Shown here: piece after piece, positions 35,340-45,116 of the stretch
How the letters are laid out: each line of letters starts with the position of its first letter
Position numbering within the stretch: the stretch's first letter is position 1
Origin: Rhodocyclaceae bacterium
Lineage (GTDB): Bacteria > Pseudomonadota > Gammaproteobacteria > Burkholderiales > Rhodocyclaceae
Direction of reading: 5' to 3'
Length of the DNA: 64,000 nt
Assembly (NCBI GenBank): GCA_022072095.1
Contig: JAJVIJ010000013.1
Coordinates: 45,273-109,272 of the forward strand
Made by a program: the position numbers and the translations under genes
Notes under the pieces: model-generated
The model's input: only the letters and a program-made list of their open reading frames with translations
What the model was told of the DNA's origin: nothing
The model's database searches: none

Positions 35340-37325
35340 TCACAGCACCTGTACGTAGGCGACGCGATTCCGGCCGAGCTTTTTCGCGCGATACAAGCCC
35401 TGGTCGGCGGCCTTCAGCAACATGTCCGGGTCGGTCATGTCGGCGGTGCGTTGCGCGACACCGACGCTGATGCTGACCGCAAGCTGCAGTCGCCCGGCGG
35501 CCATCGGCTCCGCGGCCACCAGCGCACGTACCCTCTCGGCACAGGCCGTCGCTGCAGCCAGTCCGGTGTCGGGGCAGATCACCAGGAACTCGTCACCGCC
35601 AATGCGGCAGACGACATCCTGGGTACGCAAGCCCTTCTTCAAGGCTTGCGCCGCATGCTTCAGCATCCGATCGCCGACATCGTGACCGTAGCTGTCGTTG
35701 ATCACCTTGAACGCATCGACATCGATCATCAGGCAGGCCAAGGGTCGCTCGCTTCGCAAGGATGCCGCCCATTCCTGGACGAGCCGCTCCATCGCGAACC
35801 TGCGATTCCGGAATCCGGTCAGCGGATCGGTCAAGGCCACCTCGCGCAGGCGCCGGTTGCTGAGCTCGAGCTCTTCCGCAATTCGACGCGTGGCTTCGTG
35901 CTCCCGCTCGAGTTCATGCTGGAGCCGGATCACCCGCTGACCAGCCCGGATGCGCGCGGCAAGCACCCTGGGTTTGATAGGCTTGGTCAGGAAATCGTCG
36001 ACCCCCGCCTCGAAAGCCTCGACCAGCCTGTCCTCCTCTTCGATGCCAGTGAGGACAATGATATAAACACCGCGTCCATCCTTGCTCTGGCGAACGGCAC
36101 GCACCAGATCCGCACCACCCATTTGCGGCATGACCCAGTCGACGATCATCAAGCCCGGTCGCCAGGACATGGCCAGTTCGATGCCACCATGGCCGTCGCT
36201 GGCCGTCCTGGCTTCATGGCCGAATTTGGTCAATACTCGCGCGAGCACGGTACGCATCGTCGCATCGTCATCGACCACCAAAATTTTCAGCGGCTCGACA
36301 ATCGGCTCGACCAGCGTGCCCCCGGAATCGCCTTCCGTCGCAACGACGACGGTCTCGGCCTCGAAAGCAGGCACACTTTCAGCCGGCAGTTCGAGCAGAC
36401 GTGCCCAATCCTGCCAGTCGGCGCCGACACGCTCGACCAACTGTGTCAGTACCGACATGTCGAGCGCCATCTCGTTGCCAGCGGCCAGGACCTGATCGCG
36501 GACGATGTTTCGCGCGGATTCGTCGGGCCCATGCGACACATAGTGGGCCACCGCCTCGGAGAGCCTAAGGATCAGGCGAACCGACTCTTCGCGTGACCCC
36601 TTCGCAAAGCCGTTGGCTTCAGGGTCTTCGAAGCCACGCACCGGTTCGACGAATACCTTGGGAATGGACCAGTCCACCAACATGGCCGCCGTCAGCGTGG
36701 GATTGGAAATCGCGAACCTTGCATGTTCCGCGACCATCCGGTCAGGGAAGGGGGATCGACCGTGCGCTTCGAGCACTTCATCGAAGTCCTTCGGAAATGC
36801 GGTCGCCAGCGCAAGCTCACCGATCTTTGCGAGCAGGCCGACACAAAACGACTCCTCACCTCCGGCGAGGCGAATGCGCTCCGCGAGCACCTGCATGCTC
36901 AACGCCCGAATCAGCGATTTCGTCCAGAACAGTCGATAGTCGAATCGCTTGCACGGTCCATCACGATAGTGTGCGAGCAGCGATAGGCCCAATGCGAGGT
37001 TACGCACGGCGCTCACGCCCAGCACCGTGATTGCATCCGGCACGGCGACGACAGGCCGGCGGAGATGCCTCACCGCACCATTGGCGGCCTTGAGCAGGCG
37101 CGCCGAGAAGGCGGGATCAGTACGCGCGATCCGTGCAATGTCACCAACGCTCGAAGCCTCTTTCTGCGTTGCGCGCACAATGGCCAGGCCAACCCCTTTC
37201 GGTGTCGGCAGACTGCCGGTCTCCTTGAGACGCTCAAACAAGGTTTTCTGCCCGATCGCAGCTTGGGAAAGCTCATCGACCATTTGCATTACCTGAACGC
37301 TTGGCACGATTGCGTGCCCATTCAT
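35340..37325 (-). CDS. HDOD-REC-GGDEF signalling protein (diguanylate cyclase)
   Basis: About 661 residues from the ATG at 37325; in-frame starts up to 37406 would add up to 27 residues, and none has a clear Shine-Dalgarno. An HDOD domain (about 20-230: GSLPTPKGVGLAIVRATQKE, IARTDPAFSARLLKAANGA, FCVGLLAKIGELALA) is followed by a receiver domain (about 350-465: ILVVDDDATMRTVLARVL, phospho-acceptor Asp in MIVDWVMPQMGG, Lys in FLTKPIKP). A coiled coil leads to GGDEF (about 500-660) with intact IGGDEF and an RTQD inhibitory site five residues before it. It should make c-di-GMP under phosphorylation control. It lies next to flhDC on the same strand. Confidence 0.9.
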   Translation of the reverse strand: MNGHAIVPSVQVMQMVDELSQAAIGQKTLFERLKETGSLPTPKGVGLAIVRATQKEASSVGDIARIARTDPAFSARLLKAANGAVRHLRRPVVAVPDAITVLGVSAVRNLALGLSLLAHYRDGPCKRFDYRLFWTKSLIRALSMQVLAERIRLAGGEESFCVGLLAKIGELALATAFPKDFDEVLEAHGRSPFPDRMVAEHARFAISNPTLTAAMLVDWSIPKVFVEPVRGFEDPEANGFAKGSREESVRLILRLSEAVAHYVSHGPDESARNIVRDQVLAAGNEMALDMSVLTQLVERVGADWQDWARLLELPAESVPAFEAETVVVATEGDSGGTLVEPIVEPLKILVVDDDATMRTVLARVLTKFGHEARTASDGHGGIELAMSWRPGLMIVDWVMPQMGGADLVRAVRQSKDGRGVYIIVLTGIEEEDRLVEAFEAGVDDFLTKPIKPRVLAARIRAGQRVIRLQHELEREHEATRRIAEELELSNRRLREVALTDPLTGFRNRRFAMERLVQEWAASLRSERPLACLMIDVDAFKVINDSYGHDVGDRMLKHAAQALKKGLRTQDVVCRIGGDEFLVICPDTGLAAATACAERVRALVAAEPMAAGRLQLAVSISVGVAQRTADMTDPDMLLKAADQGLYRAKKLGRNRVAYVQVL

Positions 37326-37661
37326 GCCGCGGGATGCGCGTCGCATCCTCATCGCCAAAGAGCTCGACGATGCCCCATGCGCCTTCCGCCAACCAAAGGC
37401 TGGCATACGCGGAAAGGGGTGCCTTCTGGGTCATATTGATGGAAGCGCCATGTCACGACTGTCCCCGCCATTACGGCGTGTCGCTGCCCTACTTGAACGC
37501 GGCATACGACACGAAGAGATGGCGGCCTGCCAAGTGGGCGCGGTACGACCAATTCACGCGTGCGGGCAAAGTTGCCGAGCGCCAAACTGGGACAGCCCCT
37601 AGAATAGCGACCAAATCACTTGATCTGCCGTGAATGCTCTGTCCGGTATCGCTCGCCGACC
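37326..37661. other. Divergent intergenic region before the GGDEF and Nudix genes
   Basis: About 336 bases between the two chosen start codons, 81 of which would be coding if the GGDEF gene starts at 37406. No credible gene and no clear promoter pair was found by eye. Confidence 0.4.
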
Positions 37662-38198
37662 ATGAACTTCTGTAGCCAATGTGGTAATCCGGTCACCTTG
37701 CGCATTCCGCCCGGTGACAACCTCCCTCGGCATATATGTGTCGAGTGCGCCACGATTCATTATCAGAACCCCAAAATTGTCGTCGGCGCAGTCGCGGCCT
37801 GGGGCGACAGGGTCCTGCTTTGTCGGCGAGCGATCGAACCCCGACATGGCTACTGGACGCTACCTGCCGGCTTCATGGAAAACGGAGAAAGCACGGCTGA
37901 CGCCGCCGCACGCGAAACGCTCGAGGAAGCCTGCGCGCGCATCGAGATCGATGCGCTGTTTTCGGTGCTGAGCATCCCGCACATCAGTCAGGTGCACATG
38001 CTGTATCGCGGACGTCTCATCGAGCAGTCCTTTGCCCCTGGCGAGGAATCGCTCGAGGTGGCGCTTTTTGCGGAAGCGGACATTCCCTGGGATCAGCTGG
38101 CCTTCCGAACCATCTCGCGCACGTTGAAGCTTTACTTCGAAGATCGCCGCAAGGGGCGATTCGAGATTCACGGTGGCGAGGTGATTCCCCCGCCCTGA
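37662..38198 (+). CDS. Nudix hydrolase with zinc ribbon
   Basis: 178 residues. An N-terminal zinc ribbon (CSQC and CVEC pairs) precedes the Nudix domain, whose box reads GFMENGESTADAAARETLEEACA and fits GX5EX7REUXEEXGU with the last Gly replaced by Ala-type residues. Such proteins hydrolyse nucleoside-diphosphate-linked compounds such as NADH or ADP-ribose. The ATG at 37662 starts the ribbon directly; an earlier in-frame start is less likely. Its last 31 bases overlap the convergent TonB-like gene. Confidence 0.88.
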   Translation: MNFCSQCGNPVTLRIPPGDNLPRHICVECATIHYQNPKIVVGAVAAWGDRVLLCRRAIEPRHGYWTLPAGFMENGESTADAAARETLEEACARIEIDALFSVLSIPHISQVHMLYRGRLIEQSFAPGEESLEVALFAEADIPWDQLAFRTISRTLKLYFEDRRKGRFEIHGGEVIPPP

Positions 38199-38992
38199 GT
38201 CGCGGACCGGCATCTGGATGGCTGATCGACATGGTCGGGCTGCCGACCGGGAAACTCGACCGGAAAATTCAGTTCGACCGAGCGGCCCACCAGTGACACC
38301 GGCAAGCGGACGGAACCCACATCGGAAAAAAGCGCAAGCGCCGCATGGTCGATCGTCGCGTGTCCCGAAGAGACCGCGAGACCCACGCGTACGGACTTTG
38401 CACGACGAACAACCCTGGCTTCGCTGCTCATCGAGACTTCATCAGTACCGACCGCATCCCAACCCACCCTGACCACCACTCGACCGACCACGTCGGCCTC
38501 GCTTTCCGGTGGGCAGCGCAGTGCGAGCGCCACGGCCAGTCGCAGCGCCCGCAAACCTCGTGCATCCAGCGTGGACTCATTGGTCAAGCCGGCAGGGATG
38601 GCCTGCGGCGGATCGCTGGGTTCCGACCGGGCGAAACGCGGTACATCCGATGGGCCTCGCTCGGACCCGTTGATCGCGCCGGCCGCCCGCGCAGCGGGCC
38701 GATCAGCTGCGCGACCCGGCGCACCCTCGACCATGAGATCTCCATCTTGCGTCGGGCTTGGCGCCGGCTCGCGCGCGCCGACACGAGGAGTCAGGCGCGC
38801 CCGTATCGGCAAACCGACACCCGCGCCGCCACTCGCGTCGTGCATCGGCGGCTCATCCCAAATCACCAGCAGGTGCAACAGCAGCGAAACGCCCAGACTG
38901 GCCAACAGAGGGCGCAGCCCTCCTGCTGATACGCCGCGAGACCTTTCTCTATCCGGTAAGCGTGGCGCCAAGAGCACGACACCTAAACACAC
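38168..38992 (-). CDS. TonB-like membrane-anchored protein
   Basis: 274 residues, GTG start. An N-terminal anchor (LRPLLASLGVSLLLHLLVIW, with the His often seen in the TonB anchor) is followed by a low-complexity Ala/Pro/Arg linker and a C-terminal globular part (LALRCPPESEADVVGRVVVRVGWD) with TonB-like VVRVG strands. It may couple the proton motive force to an outer-membrane transporter, but no exbBD or receptor gene is adjacent. It overlaps the Nudix gene tail-to-tail by 31 bases. Confidence 0.6.
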   Translation of the reverse strand: MCLGVVLLAPRLPDRERSRGVSAGGLRPLLASLGVSLLLHLLVIWDEPPMHDASGGAGVGLPIRARLTPRVGAREPAPSPTQDGDLMVEGAPGRAADRPAARAAGAINGSERGPSDVPRFARSEPSDPPQAIPAGLTNESTLDARGLRALRLAVALALRCPPESEADVVGRVVVRVGWDAVGTDEVSMSSEARVVRRAKSVRVGLAVSSGHATIDHAALALFSDVGSVRLPVSLVGRSVELNFPVEFPGRQPDHVDQPSRCRSATQGGGITSPP

Positions 38993-39076
38993 GACATTGC
39001 AAAATCACCCTGGTTTGCTAAGCTCGACGCACCGTTGCCCAGCCATCGGCAACGCAGCCGCATGAGGTTATTTTGA

Positions 39077-39098
39077 CCATTTTCCGGCCATTTTCCGG
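39077..39098. repeat. Perfect 11-bp tandem repeat in the HNH gene leader
   Basis: CCATTTTCCGG occurs twice without a gap, ending 7 bases before the chosen ATG at 39106. It lies within the frame if the TTG at 39073 is used. Confidence 0.8.
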
Positions 39099-39105
39099 CA
39101 AGCAA

Positions 39106-39702
39106 ATGAATGTCTCGCCCGAAACGACACTGCCGTCCCCGCTGATCCTCACCCTTGACATGCACGGGGTTCCGAACCGTTGGGTCAATTGGCAACACGC
39201 CTGCTTTTACTACGCGAAGAATCTCGTTGCCTGGGATGCCGGACAGCATCGATTCGTATTTCACGGCGGCATGAACCGATTGACCGGCGAGCGCTCGAGG
39301 ATCGTCACCAACAGCATCATCGCGATCAAGGGTAAGGCGTTTGCCGGTACGAGCTTCAATATCGTGCCCCCGTTGAACAATCGTGAGCTGTTTCACCGCG
39401 ACCGTCACATGTGCGGCTATTGTGGCGGCGACTTCTCATCGGTACGGCTCACGCGCGATCATATCGTGCCGATTTCCCAGGGCGGCCGGGACATTTGGAT
39501 GAACGTGGTCACCGCCTGTCGTGCCTGCAATCAGAAAAAGAGCGGCCGTACGCCCGAACAGGCCGGCATGATGTTGCTCTATACCCCGTATATACCCAAC
39601 AAGGCGGAGTACCTGATCCTGTCGAATCGGCAAATTCTTGCGGACCAGATGGATTTTCTGGCGCGGCACGTCAATGCCAATAGCCGCTGGCGCCACGGCT
39701 GA
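39106..39702 (+). CDS. HNH endonuclease
   Basis: 198 residues from the ATG at 39106; a TTG at 39073 would add 11. The C-terminal HNH fold with zinc is clear: CGYCGGDFSSVRLTRDHIVPISQGGRDIWMNVVTACRACNQKK, giving two CxxC pairs, the DH of the metal site and the N/H pair. The N-terminal part (ILTLDMHGVPNRWVNWQHACFYYAKNLVAW) is conserved in a common proteobacterial HNH family of unknown role. There is no methylase neighbour, so classic restriction is unlikely. Confidence 0.88.
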   Translation: MNVSPETTLPSPLILTLDMHGVPNRWVNWQHACFYYAKNLVAWDAGQHRFVFHGGMNRLTGERSRIVTNSIIAIKGKAFAGTSFNIVPPLNNRELFHRDRHMCGYCGGDFSSVRLTRDHIVPISQGGRDIWMNVVTACRACNQKKSGRTPEQAGMMLLYTPYIPNKAEYLILSNRQILADQMDFLARHVNANSRWRHG

Positions 39703-39718
39703 TGACCGGAGTCCGTTC

Positions 39719-40693
39719 ATGAGACACCTACCCACGGCTTTTCGCGCAGTGCTCGCAATCGTGCTGCTAGCGGGCGGCATCGCCTCGGCGCAAACCTGGC
39801 CATCGAAGCCGGTCACCCTCGTCGTCCCCTGGCCGGCCGGGGGGCCTTCGGATACGGCGGCCCGCCCCTTGGCGAAGAAGCTTTCCGAAGCGCTAGGCCA
39901 AACCTTCATCATCGACAACCGCGCCGGTGCGGGCGGCAATATCGGTGCCGCGCAGGTCGCGAAGTCGACGCCGGATGGCCACACCTTGCTGGTGACCTCG
40001 AGCGCGCCGATCGTCATCAATCCCAGCCTGTACCGAAACATGCCCTTCGACCCGGCAAAAGATCTGGCGCCGATCACGAACCTGTTGCGTGTGCCCCTGG
40101 TGCTGGTTGTCCACCCGTCGATCGGCGCGCGCACGGTGAAGGAGTTGTTGGCGCTCATTCAGAGCAGGCCAGGCGGCATGACCTACGCATCATCCGGAAA
40201 TGGCACACCGCAACATCTGACCGCCGAACTCTTCAAGACCCATACCAAGGCGACGCTCACGCATGTTCCGTACAAGGGTTCCGCACCCGCCATCGCCGAT
40301 CTCATCGGTGGCCATGTGCCGATGATGTTCGATTCCACGGTCGCCATCATGCCGCACATCAAGTCCGGCAAAGCCATCCCTATCGCCATCACGAGCGCAC
40401 GGCGTTCCCCTCTGCTGCCGGGCGTGCCGACCTTCGCCGAGTCGTCGCTGCCCGCGCTCGAGTCCTATGCCTGGTACGGCCTGTTCGCCCCGGCAGGTGT
40501 GCCGAAGGCGACCCTCATGCGGATCAACACCGAAGCATTGAAAGCAATGCAGCAACCCGAATTCCAGAAAGTCTTGGCCGACACCGGCTCGGACTACGTC
40601 GGCGACACGGCGGAACATTTTTCTGCCTTCGTCGCGGCCGAAGCGGTCAAATGGGCTGCCGTGGTCAAGGAAAGTGGCGCAACCGCGGATTGA
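39719..40693 (+). CDS. Bug/TctC-type periplasmic solute-binding protein
   Basis: 324 residues with a signal peptide ([18 protein letters not shown]). Family motifs are [67 protein letters not shown] and [10 protein letters not shown]. It binds a carboxylate-type ligand for a tripartite tricarboxylate transporter, but no tctAB genes lie nearby, which is common for Bug proteins. The ATG at 39719 follows the HNH gene by 16 bases. Confidence 0.92.
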   Translation: MRHLPTAFRAVLAIVLLAGGIASAQTWPSKPVTLVVPWPAGGPSDTAARPLAKKLSEALGQTFIIDNRAGAGGNIGAAQVAKSTPDGHTLLVTSSAPIVINPSLYRNMPFDPAKDLAPITNLLRVPLVLVVHPSIGARTVKELLALIQSRPGGMTYASSGNGTPQHLTAELFKTHTKATLTHVPYKGSAPAIADLIGGHVPMMFDSTVAIMPHIKSGKAIPIAITSARRSPLLPGVPTFAESSLPALESYAWYGLFAPAGVPKATLMRINTEALKAMQQPEFQKVLADTGSDYVGDTAEHFSAFVAAEAVKWAAVVKESGATAD

Positions 40694-40911
40694 GTCGACC
40701 GATCGACCAAGTACCGCTGATTCGGCCAGCTATTCGGCGATCCACTCTCCTTGCTTTCGGGCAGAACTTTCGCCGGCTAGCGATGATCAGAGCCTCTGTT
40801 CGTCGGCCGGCAACGAGGGGGGCGTTTATCCCGCTACGGTTTCTCATGGAGAATTTTTCCGCGCCGGCAGGTAGACTATCGGGTTCCCTAGTTCAGATTT
40901 GGATCGCATCG

Positions 40912-41466
40912 ATGAAGACAGCACAAGAGCTTCGCACGGGCAACGTCGTGATGATCGGCAAGGATCCCATGGTGGTCCAGAAGGCCGAGTACAACAAGTC
41001 TGGCCGCAATGCGGCCGTCGTCAAGATGAAGCTCAAGAACCTGCTTTCGGGAGCAGCCAGCGAGGCGGTCTACAAGGCCGACGAGAAATTCGACATGGTG
41101 GTCCTGGACCGCAGGGAAGTGACCTACTCGTACTTTTCCGACCCGACCTACGTTTTCATGGACGGCGACTACAACCAATACGAAGTCGACGCAGAGAGCA
41201 TGGAGCACGCCTTGGGTTATCTCGAGGATGGCATGCCCTGTGAGCTGGTGCTCTACGAAGGCAAGCCCATTTCCGTCGAGTTGCCGAACAGTGTGGTCAG
41301 GGAAATCGGCTATACCGAACCCGCTGTCCGTGGCGACACTTCAGGCAAGGTGATGAAGCCGGCGAAACTGCAAAACGGCATGGAGCTCCAGGTGCCGGCC
41401 TTCTGCGCAATTGGCGATCGCATCGAGATCGATACGCGCACCGGCGAATATCGCAGCCGCGTTTAG
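40912..41466 (+). CDS. efp: Elongation factor P
   Basis: 184 residues with the three beta-barrel domains. The modified-loop residue is Arg32 within KSGRNAAV, as in EF-P proteins rhamnosylated by EarP, not the Lys34 type modified by EpmAB. The C-terminus has [17 protein letters not shown]. It relieves ribosome stalling at polyproline. earP, often next to efp in such genomes, is not adjacent here. 218 bases upstream carry its promoter, which I could not place confidently. Confidence 0.97.
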   Translation: MKTAQELRTGNVVMIGKDPMVVQKAEYNKSGRNAAVVKMKLKNLLSGAASEAVYKADEKFDMVVLDRREVTYSYFSDPTYVFMDGDYNQYEVDAESMEHALGYLEDGMPCELVLYEGKPISVELPNSVVREIGYTEPAVRGDTSGKVMKPAKLQNGMELQVPAFCAIGDRIEIDTRTGEYRSRV

Positions 41467-41540
41467 GTGCCTGTCCTTCCCCCGGTGTCCGATCGGGGCG
41501 CCTCCTCGCCCGCAAGCTCCCGAAACATTCGAGGCCACGC

Positions 41541-42713
41541 ATGAAACGAACCCGCTTTGCCCGTAGAGGCGGATTGACCCGGGACGCAGAAAAGCTGATT
41601 CGGCTCGCGATAGGTCTTTCGCTGTCGGCCAGTCGTCCCGAAGATGCATATTGGGAAGCCAGGCTGCACGCGCAGGCTGAGTTGCTGGTTCAAAACGGCA
41701 ACGAGGATGCGCTCAATGCTGCGCTGGACCAGCTTTGGCGCAGCGATGCGCGCGCCTACGATGCGCTGGCCGACTACATAGAGGCCAGCGCCGAATCGCG
41801 CGTCGACACGCGCGACGATGGCAACACGGTAGCCGTCCTGTTTGCCGCCCCCATCCTGGCCTGGTCACGCTATGCCATCCCGACCGGGACGATCTCGCAA
41901 ACCTCCCTGGCGGCGCTGAAAATTCAGTTGCAGGCACATCTGGCCGCCGGCGGTGCGCGGATCGCGCTGTCCAATTTCCTTTTCAGCCCGGATCAGTTGC
42001 CGCGCGGCTACGTCGAAACACGGGAGTTGACCGATCGCCTGGCCGACGCCGCCCGCGTAGGCAGAGATCTGACCATCTCGCCGGACTCGATGCCGGCGAC
42101 GACCAACTTCCTGTCGGACACGCGCTACCTTATCGGCGCCTTGACCGCACCGACCGGTGAAGCCCTGTTCCGCTGGCAAGAGGACGACGGCTCCCGCGAC
42201 CATGCGCTGAGCCAATGGAAGACGCAGGGCGGCGCGTCCGTGGCCACACTATTGACCGGTTGCGCATACGCCTTGCTCTTGCCGAACGCTTACCACGCCG
42301 CCTGCCGGGAAGCCGATCGCGAGTCGCGCCCGTACTCGCTGCGCGCCTCGGTCGACTTCTTGTCCAGCACGCTGGCCGTCGAACCTGCCGGATTGCGTGC
42401 CGTCATCGCGCCGTTTTACGACCAGAGGCTGGAGGAATACCGAATCGGGTTTACGCTCGCCGACAGCGACGAGGTGGTTCACGGCGTCGTTTGGGCGCTA
42501 CTCGGGGCCGAAGACGAAAGTACGGAAACTGTCGCCGACATCGAGGCAATACTGCGTGAATGTGGGTTGACCGACACGCTGGTGCTCGATCACAGGATGC
42601 CCATGGAGTATTGCGATGATTGCGGGGCACCACTTTATCCGGACCCCGAAGGCCAGCCCGTTCACGCAGAGCTACCGGATGATGCGCCGGCTGCGCCCGC
42701 ACATCTGCACTGA
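41541..42713 (+). CDS. DUF2863 family protein
   Basis: 390 residues beginning [23 protein letters not shown], the start seen in betaproteobacterial DUF2863 proteins. It is soluble and mostly helical, with a Cys pair near the end ([19 protein letters not shown]) that could bind metal. Function is unknown. It lies 74 bases after efp on the same strand, with msrB following. Confidence 0.75.
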   Translation: MKRTRFARRGGLTRDAEKLIRLAIGLSLSASRPEDAYWEARLHAQAELLVQNGNEDALNAALDQLWRSDARAYDALADYIEASAESRVDTRDDGNTVAVLFAAPILAWSRYAIPTGTISQTSLAALKIQLQAHLAAGGARIALSNFLFSPDQLPRGYVETRELTDRLADAARVGRDLTISPDSMPATTNFLSDTRYLIGALTAPTGEALFRWQEDDGSRDHALSQWKTQGGASVATLLTGCAYALLLPNAYHAACREADRESRPYSLRASVDFLSSTLAVEPAGLRAVIAPFYDQRLEEYRIGFTLADSDEVVHGVVWALLGAEDESTETVADIEAILRECGLTDTLVLDHRMPMEYCDDCGAPLYPDPEGQPVHAELPDDAPAAPAHLH

Positions 42714-42754
42714 CCCTGCGAACACGGCGCCCACCCTCGTCTTGGAGAATGTCC

Positions 42755-43153
42755 ATGGCCGATGTCGACAAGCCGCTCGATAACTGGCGAGAGACCCTGA
42801 CCGAACTGCAGTATTGCGTCACGCGCGAATGCGGCACCGAACCGGCATTTACCGGCGATTACTGGAACTGCAAGGAAAAGGGCGTCTACCGCTGTATCTG
42901 TTGCGGCGCTCCCCTGTTCAGTTCCGAGCACAAGTTCGACTCAGGAACCGGCTGGCCGAGCTTCTGGCGGCCTGCCGACCAGGTCCATATTCGGACAAGT
43001 CGCGATACCAGCCATTTCATGGTTCGCACCGAGGTTCGCTGCCGGCACTGTGACGCCCATCTCGGCCACGTGTTCGAGGATGGCCCGCATCCCACCGGCC
43101 TGCGCTACTGCATCAACTCGGCGTCGCTCAAGCTGGACCGGGACGCCGGTTAG
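42755..43153 (+). CDS. msrB: Peptide-methionine (R)-S-oxide reductase MsrB
   Basis: 132 residues. Zinc Cys pairs (CICC and CRHC), [21 protein letters not shown] and the catalytic Cys in [11 protein letters not shown] are all present. It repairs oxidised methionine. The ATG at 42755 is preferred over 42749 because GGAG at 42744-42747 gives normal spacing only to the second. Confidence 0.96.
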   Translation: MADVDKPLDNWRETLTELQYCVTRECGTEPAFTGDYWNCKEKGVYRCICCGAPLFSSEHKFDSGTGWPSFWRPADQVHIRTSRDTSHFMVRTEVRCRHCDAHLGHVFEDGPHPTGLRYCINSASLKLDRDAG

Positions 43154-43186
43154 CATTGTTGGCACTCGCAAGCACGTCCAGGGCCC

Positions 43187-43645
43187 GTGGGCAAGCGACT
43201 GCTCATTGTCTATCACACCCAGACGGGCAACACAGGCCGCATGGCCGAAGCCGTGTTGAGCGGTGCGCGGGCCATCGACGAGACTGAAACCACCTTGTTG
43301 CGTGCAGCCGACGCCGGCGTCGATGACCTGCTCGGCTGCCATGGATTGCTACTCGGGACACCGGAAAACTTCGGCTACATGTCAGGCATGATGAAGGATT
43401 TCCTGGATCGGACCTATTATCCCGCCGAGGGACGCACGGTCGGGCTACCCTATGCGCTATTCGTCAGCGCAGGAAACGACGGTCGAGGTGCCATACGCGA
43501 AATCGATCGCATCGCCCTGGGCTACGGCTGGAAGAAGGTCGCAGAGCCGGTCATCGCGCGAGGCCCCATCACCGCCGAAGGTCTAGTGCTTTGCAGGGAA
43601 CTCGGCACCACACTCGCAGCCGGCATCGGCTACGGCGTGTACTGA
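43187..43645 (+). CDS. Flavodoxin-family protein
   Basis: 152 residues, GTG start. The FMN-binding loop HTQTGNTGRMAEAV near residue 10 and LLLGTPENFGYMSGMMKDFLDRTYY define a flavodoxin-like fold, probably an NAD(P)H-dependent or electron-transfer flavoprotein. It starts 33 bases after msrB, so the two may form a redox-repair operon. Confidence 0.83.
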   Translation: MGKRLLIVYHTQTGNTGRMAEAVLSGARAIDETETTLLRAADAGVDDLLGCHGLLLGTPENFGYMSGMMKDFLDRTYYPAEGRTVGLPYALFVSAGNDGRGAIREIDRIALGYGWKKVAEPVIARGPITAEGLVLCRELGTTLAAGIGYGVY

Positions 43646-43777
43646 AGGAATTCGCCGGACTCGACATGACGACGCGGACGCAAATGACCGACGGGGTACC
43701 CTCGACCATTCAGCTCACGCACATGTACCCGCGGCATTCATGGACACGAATCTTGGCAGCCGGCATAATGGTGCGAC

Positions 43778-44395
43778 ATGAAATTTCTCTTCGATCTGTT
43801 CCCGGTCATCCTGTTTTTTGCGAGCTACCGGCTCGCGAGCCACGCCCCGGCCACGGCGCAGTCGTGGTTCGCGATGATCGGCATGGGCATCCCGGCCACG
43901 CAAGCCCCGATCCTGGTCGCAACGGTCGCGGCCATCGCCGGAACCGTGATGCAAGTACTCTGGCTGATGCTGCGCCGTCGCAAGATCGACACCATGCTCT
44001 GGATCAGTCTGGTGTTGATCGTCGTGTTTGGCGGCGCAACACTGGTGCTGCACGATGCCACCTTCATCAAGTGGAAGCCAACGGTGCTCTATTGGCTGTT
44101 CGCGCTCGTGCTGGCAGGATCGGCAGCACTGTTCGGACGCAACCTTCTGAAAAGCATGATGGGGGCGCAGCTCGAAATGCCGGAACGGGCCTGGGGCAGG
44201 TTGAACCTCGCCTGGGCAGGATTTTTCGCACTGATGGGGGGCGTCAACCTTTTCGTCGCCTATCGCTTTTCGGAAAGCACCTGGGTCGACTTCAAGCTCT
44301 ATGGAAGCATGGGCTTGATGTTGCTGTTCATCATCGCACAGGCATTTTTCCTTGCTCGCTACATGGAGCCGGGGACGCCGGAGCAACACGATTGA
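43778..44395 (+). CDS. yciB: Septation protein A / inner membrane protein YciB
   Basis: 205 residues with five or six membrane segments. It starts MKFLFDLFPVILFFASYRLA, and LGATLVLHDATFIKWKPTVLYWLF-type and RLNLAWAGFFALMGGVNLFVAYRF segments match YciB/IspZ closely. It acts in cell-envelope integrity and division. It leads the yciB-yciI-bolA-ppiC block typical of Burkholderiales. Confidence 0.95.
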   Translation: MKFLFDLFPVILFFASYRLASHAPATAQSWFAMIGMGIPATQAPILVATVAAIAGTVMQVLWLMLRRRKIDTMLWISLVLIVVFGGATLVLHDATFIKWKPTVLYWLFALVLAGSAALFGRNLLKSMMGAQLEMPERAWGRLNLAWAGFFALMGGVNLFVAYRFSESTWVDFKLYGSMGLMLLFIIAQAFFLARYMEPGTPEQHD

Positions 44396-44464
44396 ATGCG
44401 TGCGTCGTGCCCCGTCATGGCCCGGGGCACGTCGTACGTCCGTCCAAGCCCACTTCGATCGCTC

Positions 44465-44767
44465 ATGCTTTACGTATTCGTCGGTGACGACGCGCCGGGA
44501 GCGCTCGCCACGCGGATGTCGGTACGTACCGAACATCTCGACCGCTTGCGAACGCTTCAAGAACTGGGCCGGCTGGTGTTGGCCGGGCCCCTCCCAGCGC
44601 TGGACTGCGATGATCCCGGCTCGGCCGGCTTCACGGGCAGTCTGATCATCGCGGAGTTCGATTCACTGCAGGCGGCCGAGATCTGGTTTGCCGATGACCC
44701 CTATGTTCGCCACGGGGTGTTCGCGGGCTATCGCATCCGCCCCTTCCGCCAGGTTCTGCCCGCTTGA
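44465..44767 (+). CDS. yciI: YciI family protein
   Basis: 100 residues. LYVFVGDDAPGALATRMSVRTEHLDRL and LVLAGPLPALDC with the family His and Asp, ending in AEIWFADDPYVRHGVFAGYRIRPF, match YciI. The role is unclear (ferredoxin-like fold, possible hydro-lyase). It lies 69 bases after yciB. Confidence 0.9.
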   Translation: MLYVFVGDDAPGALATRMSVRTEHLDRLRTLQELGRLVLAGPLPALDCDDPGSAGFTGSLIIAEFDSLQAAEIWFADDPYVRHGVFAGYRIRPFRQVLPA

Positions 44768-44818
44768 AGCGCTTGGCCCACTCGACCAAGCTGATCGATA
44801 TGATGATCGGTACCAGCA

Positions 44819-45076
44819 ATGACAAGCACTCTGGATGACATTCGACACCGCTTGGAGCCACTCGCGCCGACGCAGCTGACCGTAGAAGACGAATCGGCAC
44901 TGCATGCCGGGCATGTCGGCTCCCTGGGTGGCGGCGGCCATTTTCGGATACGCATCGTCAGTCCGCGGTTCGAGGGCAAGACACCGATCGAGCGCCATCG
45001 AATGGTCCACGCCTTGCTTCAGGACCTGTTACCCGAAAAAATTCACGCGCTGGCGATCGATGCGCATGCGCCGTGA
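44819..45076 (+). CDS. BolA family protein
   Basis: 85 residues. The signature HAGHVGSLGGGGHFRIRIVSPRFEGKTPIERHRMVHALLQ includes the invariant His of the BolA/IbaG family. It probably works with a monothiol glutaredoxin in Fe-S handling. It lies between yciI and the ppiC-type gene. Confidence 0.93.
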   Translation: MTSTLDDIRHRLEPLAPTQLTVEDESALHAGHVGSLGGGGHFRIRIVSPRFEGKTPIERHRMVHALLQDLLPEKIHALAIDAHAP

Positions 45077-45116
45077 CCCCTCCCCCTTTCGCACTTTCCC
45101 ACACAGAGGAACTTGT

